Positions 16,476 to 25,390 of a DNA stretch of 64,000 nucleotides are shown piece after piece. Under the pieces are notes generated by a model. It searched no databases and was not told the DNA's origin. It saw nothing but the letters and a program-made list of their open reading frames with translations. Both the position numbers and the translations under genes were made by a program. Source of the DNA: Chryseobacterium nakagawai (GTDB lineage: Bacteria > Bacteroidota > Bacteroidia > Flavobacteriales > Weeksellaceae); the NCBI RefSeq assembly GCF_900637665.1, contig NZ_LR134386.1, positions 2,100,501 to 2,164,500 on the forward strand. The letters are read 5' to 3'. Within the stretch, counting starts at the first letter, position 1; every line of letters begins with the position of its first letter.

Positions 16476-18590
16476 ATGAAGAAGAAGGTGCTTTCCATTC
16501 TATCATTATCCATTGTTTTTTGGATGAATGCACAAGAAAAGGATTCTCTTAATCAAAAGAAAATAGAAGAAGTTGTCATTACAGGGCAATTTACACAACG
16601 ATCCATTAACAAATCTATATATAAGGTTGAAGTAATAGATGCTGAACAGATCAAAAACATGGCGGCAACCAATGTAGCTGATGTTTTAAATCAAAGTCTT
16701 AACATTCAAATCACTCCGGATACCCGTTCAGGAAATTCTACAGCCACTATGATGGGATTGGATGGGAGCTATGTTAAAGTTCTTATTGACAATATTCCGG
16801 TCGTAGGAGATACAGGTTTAGGAAGTAATATAGACCTTACCAAACTATCATTGAATAATATCGAAAGAATCGAGATTGTCAAAGGAAGCATGGGAGTAGA
16901 ATATGGAAATGGGGCACTTGCCGGGGTGATCAATATTATTACTAAGAAAGGCAGCTCAAAAAAGCTCAGCGTAAGAGCTTCTGCTCAGGAAGAGACCGTA
17001 AGAAACAATTATGATATCAAGAAAAAAGGAAATGGAAGGCATATCCAGAATATAAATATTGATTATAATATTGATAATAACTGGTTTGCGAATATCAACT
17101 TCAACCATAATCAGTTTATGGGCTATGAAGGAAATAAAATGGGCTATAAATATTTAGAAACTGATCTTAAAAGAGGATATGAATGGAATCCTAAAGATCA
17201 ATATGATGCCTCTGCTTTGATTAGATATTCAAAAAATAAAACTTCCTTCTATTATAAACTTTCGTATTTGAATGAAGGATTCAATTTCTACAATCCTGAA
17301 GTAAATGTAGAGTCACTTAATGACGGAAACGGTGGGGCTTTGTATCGAAGCATGGACAGAAAATATAATACCAACCGATGGATTCACCAGTTTAATATTC
17401 AGACAAATCTGGGGCATATTCAGTATATGGGAGATTTTTCTTACCAAAACCAGGATAGAAAATTTCAGGATTATAATTATGATATTCCAAACAGATCTAT
17501 TCTCAATAAAGAAGAAGAGCTGTCTTACTATAAAACAAATGTAATCTATTCAAGAGGAATGTTCAGTAATTTCCTTGATAATAAAACTTTCGACTTTCAA
17601 TTGGGGTATGAATTAGATTATACGGATGGTTATGCTTCATTAATTGCCGGTAAATTTTTTACCAAAGCTATCAACAGAACTCTTTTTACCTACTCAAACT
17701 TTATTTCCGGAGAATGGAATATTTCTGATAAATTCTCTGTAAGACCAGGTGCAAGGCTTTCAGTAAGTGAAAAATTCAATAATCAGTTTAATTATTCCCT
17801 TTCTGCAAGATATAAAATTTCTGAGAATTCAAACTTGAGATTAGTGGCTGGTACAGCAAACCGTTTTCCTACTTATGAAGAGCTTTATACCTATTTCGTA
17901 AATCTTAATCATGACATTCAAGGAAATCCTGACCTGAATCCAGAAAAAGGGTTCTCTACAGGAGCATTTTGGGATCAGAGTTTTACAACAGGAAATGATT
18001 GGAAGATTGCCTATAGTGTCAGTGGTTTATATCTGGATGTAAGGGATAAGATAGAAATGCTTCTCATCAAAGATCCTTCTACTTACCAGTTTAGAAATAT
18101 GGATAAATATAGAAATATGTTATTCTCAGCAAATGTTGATTTCAAAAAGGACCAATTGGCATTTTCCCTGAGAAGTGCTTTAGGGGGAACTTCGGTATCC
18201 ATGAACTCAATGTATCATACTTCACCTACAGATTATCAGTACCAGGTACAGGCAGGAGCCACAGTTAACTATAAACTGAAAAATCCGGGAACTTCATTTG
18301 CCCTTTACTATAAATATACAGGTCCTGGAAGGATTTATGTATTTGAAAATGAGGCGAGTGGGTTTAAGCTTGGAAGAACAGATGGTTTTCATATGATGGA
18401 CTTTATTGTAAGCCAGCCATTCTGGAAAGATCATCTGGAGCTTTCTGCAGGGGTAAAAAATATCTTTGATGTTACCAGTATTAATTCTACAGCGATGAAG
18501 GCTGATGCTCATGCTACAACAGCTCCTACAGGTATTGTGAATTTATATTATGGCAGAAGCTATTTTGCCAGATTAACGTTTCAATTTTAA
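16476..18590 (+). CDS. TonB-dependent heme receptor (HmuR-like)
   Basis: A 704-residue outer membrane receptor. Signal peptide MKKKVLSILSLSIVFWMNAQ; TonB box region IEEVVITGQ; plug domain about residues 37-160 (IYKVEVIDAEQIKNMAAT, DNIPVVGDTGLGSNIDL, EIVKGSMGVEYGNGALAGV); then a 22-strand-type barrel ending in the expected C-terminal aromatic strand SYFARLTFQF. Substrate is inferred from the operon: it is followed by HmuY, HmuTUV and a HemS-type protein. It imports heme using TonB energy. First gene of the plus-strand unit, under the Fur-like control region. Confidence 0.88.
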   Translation: MKKKVLSILSLSIVFWMNAQEKDSLNQKKIEEVVITGQFTQRSINKSIYKVEVIDAEQIKNMAATNVADVLNQSLNIQITPDTRSGNSTATMMGLDGSYVKVLIDNIPVVGDTGLGSNIDLTKLSLNNIERIEIVKGSMGVEYGNGALAGVINIITKKGSSKKLSVRASAQEETVRNNYDIKKKGNGRHIQNINIDYNIDNNWFANINFNHNQFMGYEGNKMGYKYLETDLKRGYEWNPKDQYDASALIRYSKNKTSFYYKLSYLNEGFNFYNPEVNVESLNDGNGGALYRSMDRKYNTNRWIHQFNIQTNLGHIQYMGDFSYQNQDRKFQDYNYDIPNRSILNKEEELSYYKTNVIYSRGMFSNFLDNKTFDFQLGYELDYTDGYASLIAGKFFTKAINRTLFTYSNFISGEWNISDKFSVRPGARLSVSEKFNNQFNYSLSARYKISENSNLRLVAGTANRFPTYEELYTYFVNLNHDIQGNPDLNPEKGFSTGAFWDQSFTTGNDWKIAYSVSGLYLDVRDKIEMLLIKDPSTYQFRNMDKYRNMLFSANVDFKKDQLAFSLRSALGGTSVSMNSMYHTSPTDYQYQVQAGATVNYKLKNPGTSFALYYKYTGPGRIYVFENEASGFKLGRTDGFHMMDFIVSQPFWKDHLELSAGVKNIFDVTSINSTAMKADAHATTAPTGIVNLYYGRSYFARLTFQF

Positions 18591-18602
18591 ATAAAAGTTA
18601 CT

Positions 18603-19736
18603 ATGAAGTATTTAAAAATATTTTCGATTTTTTCTGTAATGCTAGCGACACAGTCTTGTATTTCTGCCGATGAAGACAAAGTTCCTGCGCCTCCTATTAC
18701 CGGTTCTTCGGTGAATGTACCTGTGGGAGGAGCTACTGAGCCCAATCAGGTGTGGATTGATCTGAGTGATATGGTTAAGGAAGAAAAAGAGCCTAGAAAA
18801 ACTATTAATAAACGAACAGATTGGGACTTAGGATTTTATACAGGCGATGATTTCAGGGTAATTATCAACGGGTCTCTTGCGATGACGGTCATTAAAATAC
18901 CTAATGCTAAAGATATCAGTAAGGTAAAAGAATCAGATGTAACAAACTTAAAAGATATTGCGCAGGTAGGAACATTTGATGCTGAAAATATGAAGTATGT
19001 AGATAATCCAAATGGCCAATTCCTAACTCAAACTTCAGGAATTGAACCAATCAAAGAAAATGATGCGGATAATCCTGTTTATTTAATTAATTTAGGAAGA
19101 GAAATTCCTCCTGCTGCTAATATTGGAGCGGGTTCTGTATCATTATCAGGTGAGCCGAGAGGATGGAAGAAAGTCCAGATTTTAAGAGCTACTAATGGAT
19201 ACAAAGTTCGTTATGCAGATCTTAATGCCGGAAGCGAAGGGATTAGTGAATATATCATAACAAAGGATCCTGAGTATAACTTTGCTTTTTTCAATCTTAA
19301 AACAGGAAGTCCTGCAAAGATTCAGCCTAAGAAAAAAAGCTGGGATTTGGCCTTTACTACATTTACTAATGAAGTATTTATGAGTCCGGGGAACAGTGCA
19401 GGTAGTTACTTTTATGCAGACTTTGTAACTATTAATAGCTTAGATGGAGTGAAAGCATATCAAGTAAATGTTACAGGAAATCTTGAACAAGCGTATGCCG
19501 CATTTAAATTAAAGGATGTGGACAATAATAAATTTATTTTAAATGATCATAGAGCGATTGGAGATAAATGGAGAACGACTACCGGGACAGCAGATAACCC
19601 TGTTCCATTTGTATATTCAGATCGTTTCTTTATTCTGAAAGACCCAAACGGTTTTTATTTTAAGCTGAAATTCACTTCTATGAAGAATTTAAAAGGAGAG
19701 CGTGGCTTTACATCTTTCGCATTCGATCCATTATAA
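18603..19736 (+). CDS. hmuY: HmuY family heme-binding lipoprotein
   Basis: A 377-residue outer membrane lipoprotein (signal ends at Cys19 in LATQSCISAD). Two HmuY-like units are visible: WDLGF at 74-78 and WDLAF at 247-251, each after a strand such as VWIDLSD or FAFFNLKTG. HmuY proteins take heme from host or environmental hemoproteins and pass it to the TonB receptor HmuR. It starts 12 bp after the receptor gene, so it is in the same operon. Heme ligands cannot be assigned safely by eye: Porphyromonas gingivalis HmuY uses two histidines, while other family members use methionines. Confidence 0.85.
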   Translation: MKYLKIFSIFSVMLATQSCISADEDKVPAPPITGSSVNVPVGGATEPNQVWIDLSDMVKEEKEPRKTINKRTDWDLGFYTGDDFRVIINGSLAMTVIKIPNAKDISKVKESDVTNLKDIAQVGTFDAENMKYVDNPNGQFLTQTSGIEPIKENDADNPVYLINLGREIPPAANIGAGSVSLSGEPRGWKKVQILRATNGYKVRYADLNAGSEGISEYIITKDPEYNFAFFNLKTGSPAKIQPKKKSWDLAFTTFTNEVFMSPGNSAGSYFYADFVTINSLDGVKAYQVNVTGNLEQAYAAFKLKDVDNNKFILNDHRAIGDKWRTTTGTADNPVPFVYSDRFFILKDPNGFYFKLKFTSMKNLKGERGFTSFAFDPL

Positions 19737-19757
19737 TAAATCAAATAATAGTATATC

Positions 19758-20636
19758 ATGAAGAAATTTATCCTTGCAGCTTCTGTTCTTGTAGCAGTGT
19801 ATTCTTGCAAAAAAGAAGAAGGTGCTCAAAAAGAAAATACAACGGAAGCGACTTCTGAAGCTCCAAAAAGTAACAATAAAATAGTAACCTTAAATGGTGG
19901 AATTACAGAAATTGTAAGTGCCTTAGGTCACGAAAAAGAAATTGTAGGAACAGACGTTACCAGTACGTATCCTGTAAGTTTAAAAGCTACAGCTAAAGAT
20001 CTTGGACATGTAAGATCAATGACTATTGAGCCGATCATGGCAGTAAGCCCTACTTTAATTCTAGCTTCTGATAAAGATATCAACCCTGAATTGATGGGGA
20101 AAATCAAAGCTTCTGGCATTAAAACAGAGATCTTTAAGCAGGAATATACTGTTGACGGTACTAAAAAACTGATTGAAGATGTTGCAAAAGCCATTGGAAA
20201 TACAGATTATAAGAAATTAACTGATAAAATTGATGCAGATCTGAAACAGGTTCAGCCCTTAACTAAAAAACCGAAAGTATTATTTATCTATGCTAGAGGA
20301 AATATGCTAATGGTAGCAGGTAAAAATACTCCAATGGCTTCTTTAATTAATCTGGCAGGAGGTGAAAATGCAGTGAATGAATTTGAAGATTTCAAACCAT
20401 TAACCCCTGAAGCGGTTGTAAAAGCTAATCCTGATGTGCTTTTCTTTTTTGAAACAGGATTGCAGGGAGCAGGTGGAAACGAAGGAGCATTGAAGATGCC
20501 AGGAGTTTCCCAGACCAATGCCGGAAAAAATAAGAAAATCATCGCAATGGATGGAGGGTTAGTTTCAGGTTTTGGACCGAGACTAGGAGAAGCAGCAGTT
20601 GGATTAAACAAACTTTTAATTGAAAACGCAAAGTAA
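19758..20636 (+). CDS. hmuT: Heme ABC transporter substrate-binding lipoprotein HmuT
   Basis: A 292-residue lipoprotein (MKKFILAASVLVAVYSC, Cys17) followed by a low-complexity Glu/Thr linker and a type III substrate-binding domain: KIVTLNGGITEIVSALGHEK, VGTDVTSTYP, and the heme-importer signature ARGNMLMVAGKNTPMASLI and LAGGENAVNEFED. It carries heme from the outer membrane to the permease. It lies 21 bp after hmuY; the end overlaps or nearly touches the permease gene. Confidence 0.92.
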   Translation: MKKFILAASVLVAVYSCKKEEGAQKENTTEATSEAPKSNNKIVTLNGGITEIVSALGHEKEIVGTDVTSTYPVSLKATAKDLGHVRSMTIEPIMAVSPTLILASDKDINPELMGKIKASGIKTEIFKQEYTVDGTKKLIEDVAKAIGNTDYKKLTDKIDADLKQVQPLTKKPKVLFIYARGNMLMVAGKNTPMASLINLAGGENAVNEFEDFKPLTPEAVVKANPDVLFFFETGLQGAGGNEGALKMPGVSQTNAGKNKKIIAMDGGLVSGFGPRLGEAAVGLNKLLIENAK

Positions 20637-21660
20637 ACTATACTTTTACATGACAATAAGTACCATACTGCTTGTTACTATAGCAGTATGGTCTATTAAT
20701 ACAGGGGTTTACGATTTTGGTGGTAAATCTGCATTTAACGTTTTAGGAAAAGTAATACAAGGAGATTCCAGTTTGTCATTAAGTGATAAATATGTAGTAT
20801 GGGATGTAAGGGCAGCCAGAATTATTATGGCAGTTTTAATTGGAAGTATGTTGTCTGTTTCAGGAACAAGCCTTCAGGGATTATTTAAAAACCCCTTGGC
20901 AACAGGAGATTTAATAGGTCTTACTTCGGGTGCGACTTTATTGGCTGCTATTGCCATTGTTTTAGGAGGACATTTTAAAGCATATCTTCCTGAAGCCGTA
21001 CAATTTTCGCTGGTAGGAATTTCTGCATTTATAGGGTCTTTTTTATCCATGATGCTGGTATACAGAATTTCAACAAGCGGCGGAAAGACCAATGTGGTTA
21101 TGATGCTGTTGACCGGTGTTGCTATTACAGCAATAGGATTTTCTATTACAGGTTTCTTAATATATGTATCAAAAGATGAACAGCTTAGAGATTTGACATT
21201 TTGGAATTTGGGAAGTTTAGCTGCAGCAACATGGACGAAGAATATTATTCTCGGCATTGTTATGATTGGAGCCTATATTATTTTACTGCCTAAAGGAAAG
21301 GCTTTAAATGCCATGATGTTGGGAGAGAAAGATGCGCAGCATTTAGGAATCAATGTAGAAAGGCTGAAGAAGCAGATCATTATTATTGTAGCATTGATGG
21401 TGGGAAGTTGTGTTGCATTTTCAGGAACCATTGGCTTTGTAGGTCTTATTGTACCTTATATCTTAAGACTTTTGTTCAAATCCAATTATACTTTTATCCT
21501 GCCTTTGTCTGCCGTATTTGGAAGTATTTTGCTTCTTACAGCAGATACATTCAGCAGAAGTATTGTAGAGCCTTCAGAATTACCGATCGGGATTTTGACC
21601 GCTTTAATGGGGGGACCTATTTTTATTGCTATTTTGGTTAAATTTAAAAAATCACTGTAA
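20620..21660 (+). CDS. hmuU: Heme ABC transporter permease HmuU (FecCD family)
   Basis: A 346-residue FecCD-type permease with about nine to ten transmembrane helices. Family motifs: WDVRAARIIMAVLIGSMLS, GTSLQGLFKNPLATGDLIGL, GVAITAIGFSITGF, FWNLGSLAAATW, GTIGFVGLIVPYILR and the late EPSELPIGILTALMGGP. Start is uncertain: the TTG at 20620 overlaps hmuT by 17 bp and gives a basic N-terminus before the first helix; the ATG at 20650 would lack it. TTG is preferred for that reason. The stop overlaps the hmuV start (TAATG). Confidence 0.88.
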   Translation: MKTQSKLYFYMTISTILLVTIAVWSINTGVYDFGGKSAFNVLGKVIQGDSSLSLSDKYVVWDVRAARIIMAVLIGSMLSVSGTSLQGLFKNPLATGDLIGLTSGATLLAAIAIVLGGHFKAYLPEAVQFSLVGISAFIGSFLSMMLVYRISTSGGKTNVVMMLLTGVAITAIGFSITGFLIYVSKDEQLRDLTFWNLGSLAAATWTKNIILGIVMIGAYIILLPKGKALNAMMLGEKDAQHLGINVERLKKQIIIIVALMVGSCVAFSGTIGFVGLIVPYILRLLFKSNYTFILPLSAVFGSILLLTADTFSRSIVEPSELPIGILTALMGGPIFIAILVKFKKSL

Positions 21661-22433
21661 TGATCAAAGCACATCAAATTAACTACAAGCATAAAGAGTT
21701 CCGTATTTTGGATGGGGTAGATGTCTCATTGGATTATGGAGAGTTTTTAGCCATTGTAGGTCCTAATGGAGCTGGGAAGTCAAGTCTTTTAAGTGTTTTG
21801 GCTCATGAAGTGAAATCTGAGAAACGAAAAGTATTATTTAAAGATAAACCTATTGAAGACTGGAATGTAAAAGAACTTTCTATGCATAAAGCAAAGTTTT
21901 CACAGCATAACAGTAATGATATTCCTCTTGAAGTAAAAGATGTCGTCATGATGGGAAGGTATCCTTATTTTGATGCACAGCCCGGAAAAGAAGATCTTGA
22001 AGCAATGAATAATAAGATGTATGAAACAGATATTTTTCATCTAAAAGAAAGAGAATATAACTCTCTTTCAGGAGGAGAGAAACAGCGGGTGCATCTTTCA
22101 AGAGTAATGGCGCAGCTGGAAAATGATATTGCCCACAAATTGGTTTTTCTGGATGAACCTCTTAATAATCTGGATGTAAAACATCAATATAAAGCACTGG
22201 AAATTATAAAAAATTTCACCAAGAAAGCAAACAGTGCGATTGTTGTTCTTCATGATTTGAATCTAGCCGCTCAATTTGCGGATAAAATTTTATTAATGAA
22301 ATCAGGACAGGTTTCAGCTTATGGAACTCCGGAAGAAGTTTTTACAACAGAAAATATCAGCCATGCTTATAATTTCCCTTGTACCATCTGCGAACACCCT
22401 ATTACCAATAACCCAATGATCATTTTCGGATAA
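21660..22433 (+). CDS. hmuV: Heme ABC transporter ATPase HmuV
   Basis: A 257-residue ABC ATPase: Walker A GPNGAGKSS, signature LSGGEKQRV, Walker B LVFLDEPLNNLD, and the H-loop VLHDLN. The insertion between Walker A and signature and the C-terminal PCTICEHPITNNPMI tail match HmuV-type heme importers. Its ATG overlaps the hmuU stop (TAATG), which implies translational coupling. Powers import of heme across the inner membrane. Confidence 0.93.
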   Translation: MIKAHQINYKHKEFRILDGVDVSLDYGEFLAIVGPNGAGKSSLLSVLAHEVKSEKRKVLFKDKPIEDWNVKELSMHKAKFSQHNSNDIPLEVKDVVMMGRYPYFDAQPGKEDLEAMNNKMYETDIFHLKEREYNSLSGGEKQRVHLSRVMAQLENDIAHKLVFLDEPLNNLDVKHQYKALEIIKNFTKKANSAIVVLHDLNLAAQFADKILLMKSGQVSAYGTPEEVFTTENISHAYNFPCTICEHPITNNPMIIFG

Positions 22434-22435
22434 CC

Positions 22436-23086
22436 ATGGAAAAAGAAGAATTAAAAACTCTCGCACAGAACCTTGCCAATCCTCAGGGAGAAAAAGGCGT
22501 AGAGATTGGTGAGATGATGAATACTACTAATATTAGTATGACATTAGAAAGTATCAGAGCTCTTCTGATAGAAGATGATGAACATATTCTTGAAATAGGA
22601 CACGGAAATGCAGGACATCTGAAAAATATACTCAACCTGGCAAAAGGACTAAAGTATAAAGGAGTTGATATTTCCGAAACCATGTATCAGGAAGCCAAAA
22701 GATTGAATCATGAATTTGAAAATCAGGCAGAATTTATTTTATATGAGGGAACAAAACTTCCTTTCGAAGATGAAACCTTTGATAAAATATTTACCGTGAA
22801 TACCGTTTATTTCTGGAAAAATCCTGTAGAATTTCTAAATGAGGTCTGTAGGGTTTTAAAGGATAACGGAACGTTTGTACTGACCTTCGGACAAAGAAAT
22901 TTTATGGAGAAGTTGCCATTTACGGCTTATGATTTTACCCTGTACAATAATGATGAGATGGAGGAACTTGTATCTAAAAGTCATTTTAAAAGAATGAAAA
23001 CTTCTGAAAAAGAAGAAGAAATAAAAAGTAAAACAGGAAACGAAACCATACAAAGAATCTATACAATTTTAACTATAAAAAAATAA
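22436..23086 (+). CDS. Class I SAM-dependent methyltransferase in the heme operon
   Basis: A 216-residue cytoplasmic methyltransferase of the Methyltransf_11/25 type: motif I DEHILEIGHGNAGHLKNIL, acidic strand-2 end GVDISETMY, motif IV FDKIFTVNTVYFW, and EVCRVLKDNGTFVLTFGQR after it. It is 2 bp after hmuV and 4 bp before the HemS-type gene, so it is firmly inside the heme operon. Substrate unknown. It could act on a heme catabolite or be an unrelated passenger; the tight spacing argues for a linked function. Confidence 0.85.
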   Translation: MEKEELKTLAQNLANPQGEKGVEIGEMMNTTNISMTLESIRALLIEDDEHILEIGHGNAGHLKNILNLAKGLKYKGVDISETMYQEAKRLNHEFENQAEFILYEGTKLPFEDETFDKIFTVNTVYFWKNPVEFLNEVCRVLKDNGTFVLTFGQRNFMEKLPFTAYDFTLYNNDEMEELVSKSHFKRMKTSEKEEEIKSKTGNETIQRIYTILTIKK

Positions 23087-23090
23087 AATA

Positions 23091-24122
23091 ATGAGCATAT
23101 TAGTAAACGATTTAAAGGAAAAATGGGAAGCTCTGAAAGCAGAAAATCCACATATAAGAATAAGAAATGCAGCAGCACAGTTTGGCGTAAGTGAAGCTGA
23201 ATTACTGGCAACAGGGATTGGAGAAGGAGTAACTTTATTAAACCCTGATTTTCCGGGAATTCTTACAGAAGCAGAGAAATTAGGAAAAGTAATGGCGCTT
23301 ACCCGTAATGATGAGTGTGTTCATGAAAGAAAAGGAATTTACCAAAACGGAGACTTCAGCAGCCCGCATGCTCAGCTTTTCGTAGGAGAGGATATTGATC
23401 TTAGAATTTTCCTTAACCACTGGAAATTTGCGTTTGCAGTAGTGGAGGGAGACAAAAAAAGCCTTCAGTTCTTTGGAAAAGACGGGTTGGCATTGCATAA
23501 GATTTATTTAACTAAAAATAGTGATGAAGCTGCCTTCGATGTTATCGTTGAAAAATTCAAAGCAGAGGATCAGAGCCAAGCTTTCCCATTTGAGGCAGTA
23601 GCTCCGAAACAGACAGAAAAACCGGATACAGAAATTGATGTTGAAGGATTTAAAAAGGCATGGACAGAATTAAAAGATACTCACGATTTCTTTATGATGA
23701 CCAGAAAGTTTGGGGTAAGCAGAACTCAGGCTTTAAGATTGGCTCCGGAAGGCTTTACTCAGAAAATTGATAACTCAAAAGTAGTTAACATCCTTGAAGA
23801 AGCTTCAGAAAAGGGTACACCCATTATGGTTTTCGTCGGAAACAGAGGAATTATCCAGATCCATACCGGAAATGTAAAGAAAACCCTTTGGCATCAGCAG
23901 TGGTTCAATGTAATGGACCCTGATTTTAACCTACACTTAGATGTAACGAAAATTGCAGAAGCATGGATCGTGAAAAAACCGACTGAAGACGGAGAAGTTA
24001 CAGCGATTGAAGTATTCAATAAAGAAGGAGACTTTATCGTTCAGTTCTTTGGAAAAAGAAAACCTGGAATTCCTGAACTTCAGGAATGGAAAGATCTTGT
24101 AGCAACTCTTGAAGAACAATAA
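23091..24122 (+). CDS. hmuS: HemS/HmuS family heme trafficking or degrading protein
   Basis: A 343-residue protein with the internal duplication of the HemS/ChuS/HmuS family: repeat 1 from residue 1 (KEKWEALKAENPHIRIRNAA, GVSEAELLATG) and repeat 2 from about 183 (FKKAWTELKDTHDFFMMTRK, FGVSRTQALRLAPEG). Candidate heme ligands are His78 in ECVHERKG and His258 in GNRGIIQIHTG, the conserved position for heme coordination. Members bind cytoplasmic heme and, in some cases, open the ring to release iron. Last gene of the hmu operon; a terminator follows 18 bp after the stop. Confidence 0.92.
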   Translation: MSILVNDLKEKWEALKAENPHIRIRNAAAQFGVSEAELLATGIGEGVTLLNPDFPGILTEAEKLGKVMALTRNDECVHERKGIYQNGDFSSPHAQLFVGEDIDLRIFLNHWKFAFAVVEGDKKSLQFFGKDGLALHKIYLTKNSDEAAFDVIVEKFKAEDQSQAFPFEAVAPKQTEKPDTEIDVEGFKKAWTELKDTHDFFMMTRKFGVSRTQALRLAPEGFTQKIDNSKVVNILEEASEKGTPIMVFVGNRGIIQIHTGNVKKTLWHQQWFNVMDPDFNLHLDVTKIAEAWIVKKPTEDGEVTAIEVFNKEGDFIVQFFGKRKPGIPELQEWKDLVATLEEQ

Positions 24123-24140
24123 TAATTAGATGATTTTAAG

Positions 24141-24182
24141 AGAGGCCGTTTTGTTTGTAAAATTCAAGGCGGTCTTTTTCTT
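24141..24182 (+). terminator. Terminator of the hmu operon
   Basis: AGAGGCCG (24141-24148) pairs with CGGTCTTT (24170-24177; two G-U pairs in RNA), followed by a T-rich run. Confidence 0.7.
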
Positions 24183-24259
24183 TTAGATTTTGGGAAGCAC
24201 GATAAAAAGCCCCAAATATTATGTAATTTGTCATTAAATTAAAATACTAAAGATAAAAA

Positions 24260-25132
24260 ATGAAGAATCTTTTAATAGCGGTTTTGCTGGCGGGTTTCTG
24301 TTCACTTAAGGCACAGAACTTTAAAGCATATCAGTTCTATGACCAAAAAGGTAAAGAAATAAAAACGGATAAATTGGTGAAGGAATTGGCAGATTATGAT
24401 GTAGTTTTCTTTGGTGAAAATCATAACAGCTCTATCAATCACTGGCTTCAGCTTAAAATAACAGAAGCTTTATTTGAAAAGAAAAACGGACAGCTTATTC
24501 TGGGTGCTGAAATGTTTGAAAGAGACAACCAGGCTCAGCTGAATCTGTATCTGAGTGGAAAATTTGATGCTAAAACATTAAAAGATTCTGCCCGCCTTTG
24601 GAATAATTATGCAACAGATTATAAACCATTGGTTGATTTTGCTAAAAATAAAAAAATTAATTTCATAGCAACCAATATTCCGAGAAGATATGCGTCACAA
24701 ACGGCAAAAGAAGGAATTGAATCTTTGAATAAGCTAAGTGATAAAGAAAAAACATATATTGCTCAATTACCCATCAAGGTAACCTTAGATACTCCGGGAT
24801 ATCCTGAAATGAAAGCCATGATGGGGGATCATGCGGAAGGAACTAAAGTGATGAACTTTATTTCAGCGCAGGCTACAAAGGATGCTACCATGGCTGAGTC
24901 TATTCTGAAAAATATCCAGTCAGGAAAGACTTTTATTCATTATAACGGTAATTATCACAGCAAGGAATTTGGCGGTACCTATTGGTATATCAAACAGAAA
25001 AATCCAAACTTAAAAATGGCGGTGATTTCTGTTTTTGAATCAGAAAATCCTGAACTGAAGGTTCCTTCAAAGGATTATATTCCAACAGAATTTAATCTGA
25101 TTATTCCGAGTGATATGACGAAGACCTTTTAA
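24260..25132 (+). CDS. ChaN family heme-associated iron-regulated protein
   Basis: A 290-residue protein with a signal peptide (MKNLLIAVLLAGFCSLKAQ) and the ChaN (formerly DUF399) core: DYDVVFFGENHNSSINHWLQ, LILGAEMFERDNQAQLN, FIATNIPRRYASQTAK and GNYHSKEFGGTYWY. Campylobacter ChaN binds heme in a dimer; related erythromycin esterase-like folds share the motif GENHN. The gene has its own short upstream region without an obvious Fur box but directly follows the heme operon, so an accessory role in heme handling in the envelope is likely. Confidence 0.85.
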   Translation: MKNLLIAVLLAGFCSLKAQNFKAYQFYDQKGKEIKTDKLVKELADYDVVFFGENHNSSINHWLQLKITEALFEKKNGQLILGAEMFERDNQAQLNLYLSGKFDAKTLKDSARLWNNYATDYKPLVDFAKNKKINFIATNIPRRYASQTAKEGIESLNKLSDKEKTYIAQLPIKVTLDTPGYPEMKAMMGDHAEGTKVMNFISAQATKDATMAESILKNIQSGKTFIHYNGNYHSKEFGGTYWYIKQKNPNLKMAVISVFESENPELKVPSKDYIPTEFNLIIPSDMTKTF

Positions 25133-25140
25133 TTTTGTTT

Positions 25141-25182
25141 CCCGCAGATCACACAGATTACGCAGATTTTTAAATAATCAGA
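25141..25182. repeat. Low-complexity CGCAGAT-type intergenic repeat
   Basis: Contains CGCAGATCACACAGATTACG with repeated CAGAT units. Similar short sequences are common between genes in chryseobacteria; from memory, not searched. Confidence 0.4.
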
Positions 25183-25201
25183 ACAATATCAAATTCAATA
25201 G

Positions 25202-25230
25202 GAACGGGCTTTAGCCCGTTCTTCTTTTAT
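25202..25230. terminator. GAACGGGCT hairpin with T run
   Basis: A perfect 9-bp stem GAACGGGCT / AGCCCGTTC around TT (25202-25221), then TTCTTTTAT. It may terminate chaN or be a dispersed repeat. Confidence 0.6.
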
Positions 25231-25365
25231 ATAAAAAATCCAATGGCTTTAGCCAAAACCTAATCACTCATAAAATCAAAGCTTCAACAGTAATTTCCAG
25301 CCTCCCTCTCTCAGCTTCCTATTCTAAAACTCCAAAACAATGATCCATTTTCAACAGACAATCTC

Positions 25366-25373
25366 TACCTTTG
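25366..25373 (+). promoter_or_regulatory. -7 box of the deformylase-like gene
   Basis: TACCTTTG, 17 bases before the ATG at 25391. It lies after an in-frame ATG at 25340, which excludes that longer start. Confidence 0.6.
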
Positions 25374-25390
25374 CATCACATTCAATTTGT

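Noticed and set aside
25202..25221. GAACGGGCT hairpin as an insertion sequence end
   Set aside because: No transposase, target duplication or second matching end nearby; it is more likely a terminator or dispersed hairpin.
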